Assembly: GCA_038125725.1 (NCBI GenBank)
Contig: JAYPEK010000026.1
Location: 1-55,980, forward strand
Source of the DNA: TMED8 sp038125725
Lineage (GTDB): Bacteria; Pseudomonadota; Alphaproteobacteria; Rhodospirillales; Casp-alpha2
DNA: 55,980 nucleotides
Direction: 5' to 3'
Of the stretch, positions 55,704-55,980 are shown piece by piece. Numbering within the stretch: position 1 is the first letter of the stretch; the number at the start of each line of letters is the position of its first letter. The notes beneath the pieces were generated by a model. The model saw only the letters and a list, made by a program, of their open reading frames with translations. It searched no databases and was not told the origin of the DNA. A program made the translations under genes and the position numbers.

Positions 55704-55980
55704 GACTCTTTTCCGTGTTCGTGAGCGCAAATGCGCCGTGTATTTCAGCCTGTTCGCATAACATTATATGTTTTGATGAATACCTCAATCGACATTGCCA
55801 AAATGGGCACTCTGAAAATCGAAATTTTGTCTAAAACAGCTAGATGATTTCAGTCGACCGCTTCTAGCTAGTTGCTGACGAACTCTCATCTCTCCAGGTT
55901 TCTTCCGTTATCGAACCCCGTTCGGTCGTCATGCGCGGGCTTGATGTATGGACCGGAGAGATAGCTGACAGTTGTTCGGA
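55704..55980. other. Right-hand edge, no gene seen
   Basis: AT-richer non-coding DNA upstream of the chemoreceptor gene. No RNA gene or complete reading frame is visible. The last 40 nt (from about 55940) have a higher GC content and may begin a different element cut off by the window end. Confidence 0.5.

Noticed and set aside
55940..55980. Possible left end of an insertion sequence at the window edge
   Set aside because: The 40 nt faintly resemble sequences found near IS ends, but no inverted repeat or transposase is visible within the window.

Overview
The window comes from a high-GC alphaproteobacterium, most likely a marine or environmental member of the Rhodospirillales or a close relative. 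The case rests on three things. The housekeeping blocks glyQ-glyS-ppdK, the polyprenyl synthase/DUF2007/methyltransferase/S49 peptidase block, and mutY-DUF721-dsbA-smc are typical alphaproteobacterial neighbourhoods. GANTC sites cluster in a promoter, as expected where CcrM methylates DNA. Tripartite TAXI/TRAP transporters are abundant. This is ordinary chromosomal DNA with a few accessory patches, not a plasmid or phage.

Left part (1-12.7 kb): the C-terminal end of a large serine recombinase runs into a tRNA-Met gene, marking the edge of an integrated element. Then follow a small lipoprotein, an AcuI-type acrylyl-CoA reductase, a secreted protein of unknown function and a leftward block that looks like one transcription unit: heptosyltransferase (GT9), GT2, two GT4, asparagine synthase, dihydroorotase and a DMT transporter. 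The glycosyltransferases point to LPS or exopolysaccharide assembly. On the other strand are ygfZ and a methyltransferase, converging on a HIT protein.

Middle (12.7-26 kb): a 31-codon membrane-peptide gene has its own promoter, leader hairpin and terminator. The leftward glyQ-glyS-ppdK-cytochrome c unit follows, preceded by a zinc-ribbon membrane protein, an S49 peptidase, a TrmN6-like methyltransferase and a DUF2007 protein. Rightward are octaprenyl diphosphate synthase and tRNA-Pro(CGG). Next comes a small redox module: a membrane-anchored di-heme peroxidase broken by a frameshift, a DUF4242 protein and a Crp/Fnr regulator. Two copies of one 16-bp palindrome precede the peroxidase and the DUF4242 gene.

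Catabolic and transport part (26-44 kb): an enoyl-CoA hydratase/isomerase faces an operon of NDP-forming acyl-CoA synthetase, SDR and a PimC/PimD-like pair of acyl-CoA dehydrogenase subunits. Two complete TAXI-type TRAP systems (binding protein plus fused permease) flank an orphan, membrane-anchored DctP-type binding protein and a universal stress protein. An RpiR regulator and class III aminotransferase follow. Import of a carboxylate or amino acid that feeds beta-oxidation is a reasonable but unproven reading.

Right part (44-56 kb): apt, mutY, DUF721, dsbA and smc, then an acnB aconitase resembling the Bacteroidetes type, two related palindromic repeat units of REPIN architecture, and a low-GC globin-coupled chemoreceptor with a C-terminal zinc-binding CZB domain. 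These last items look acquired or mobile.
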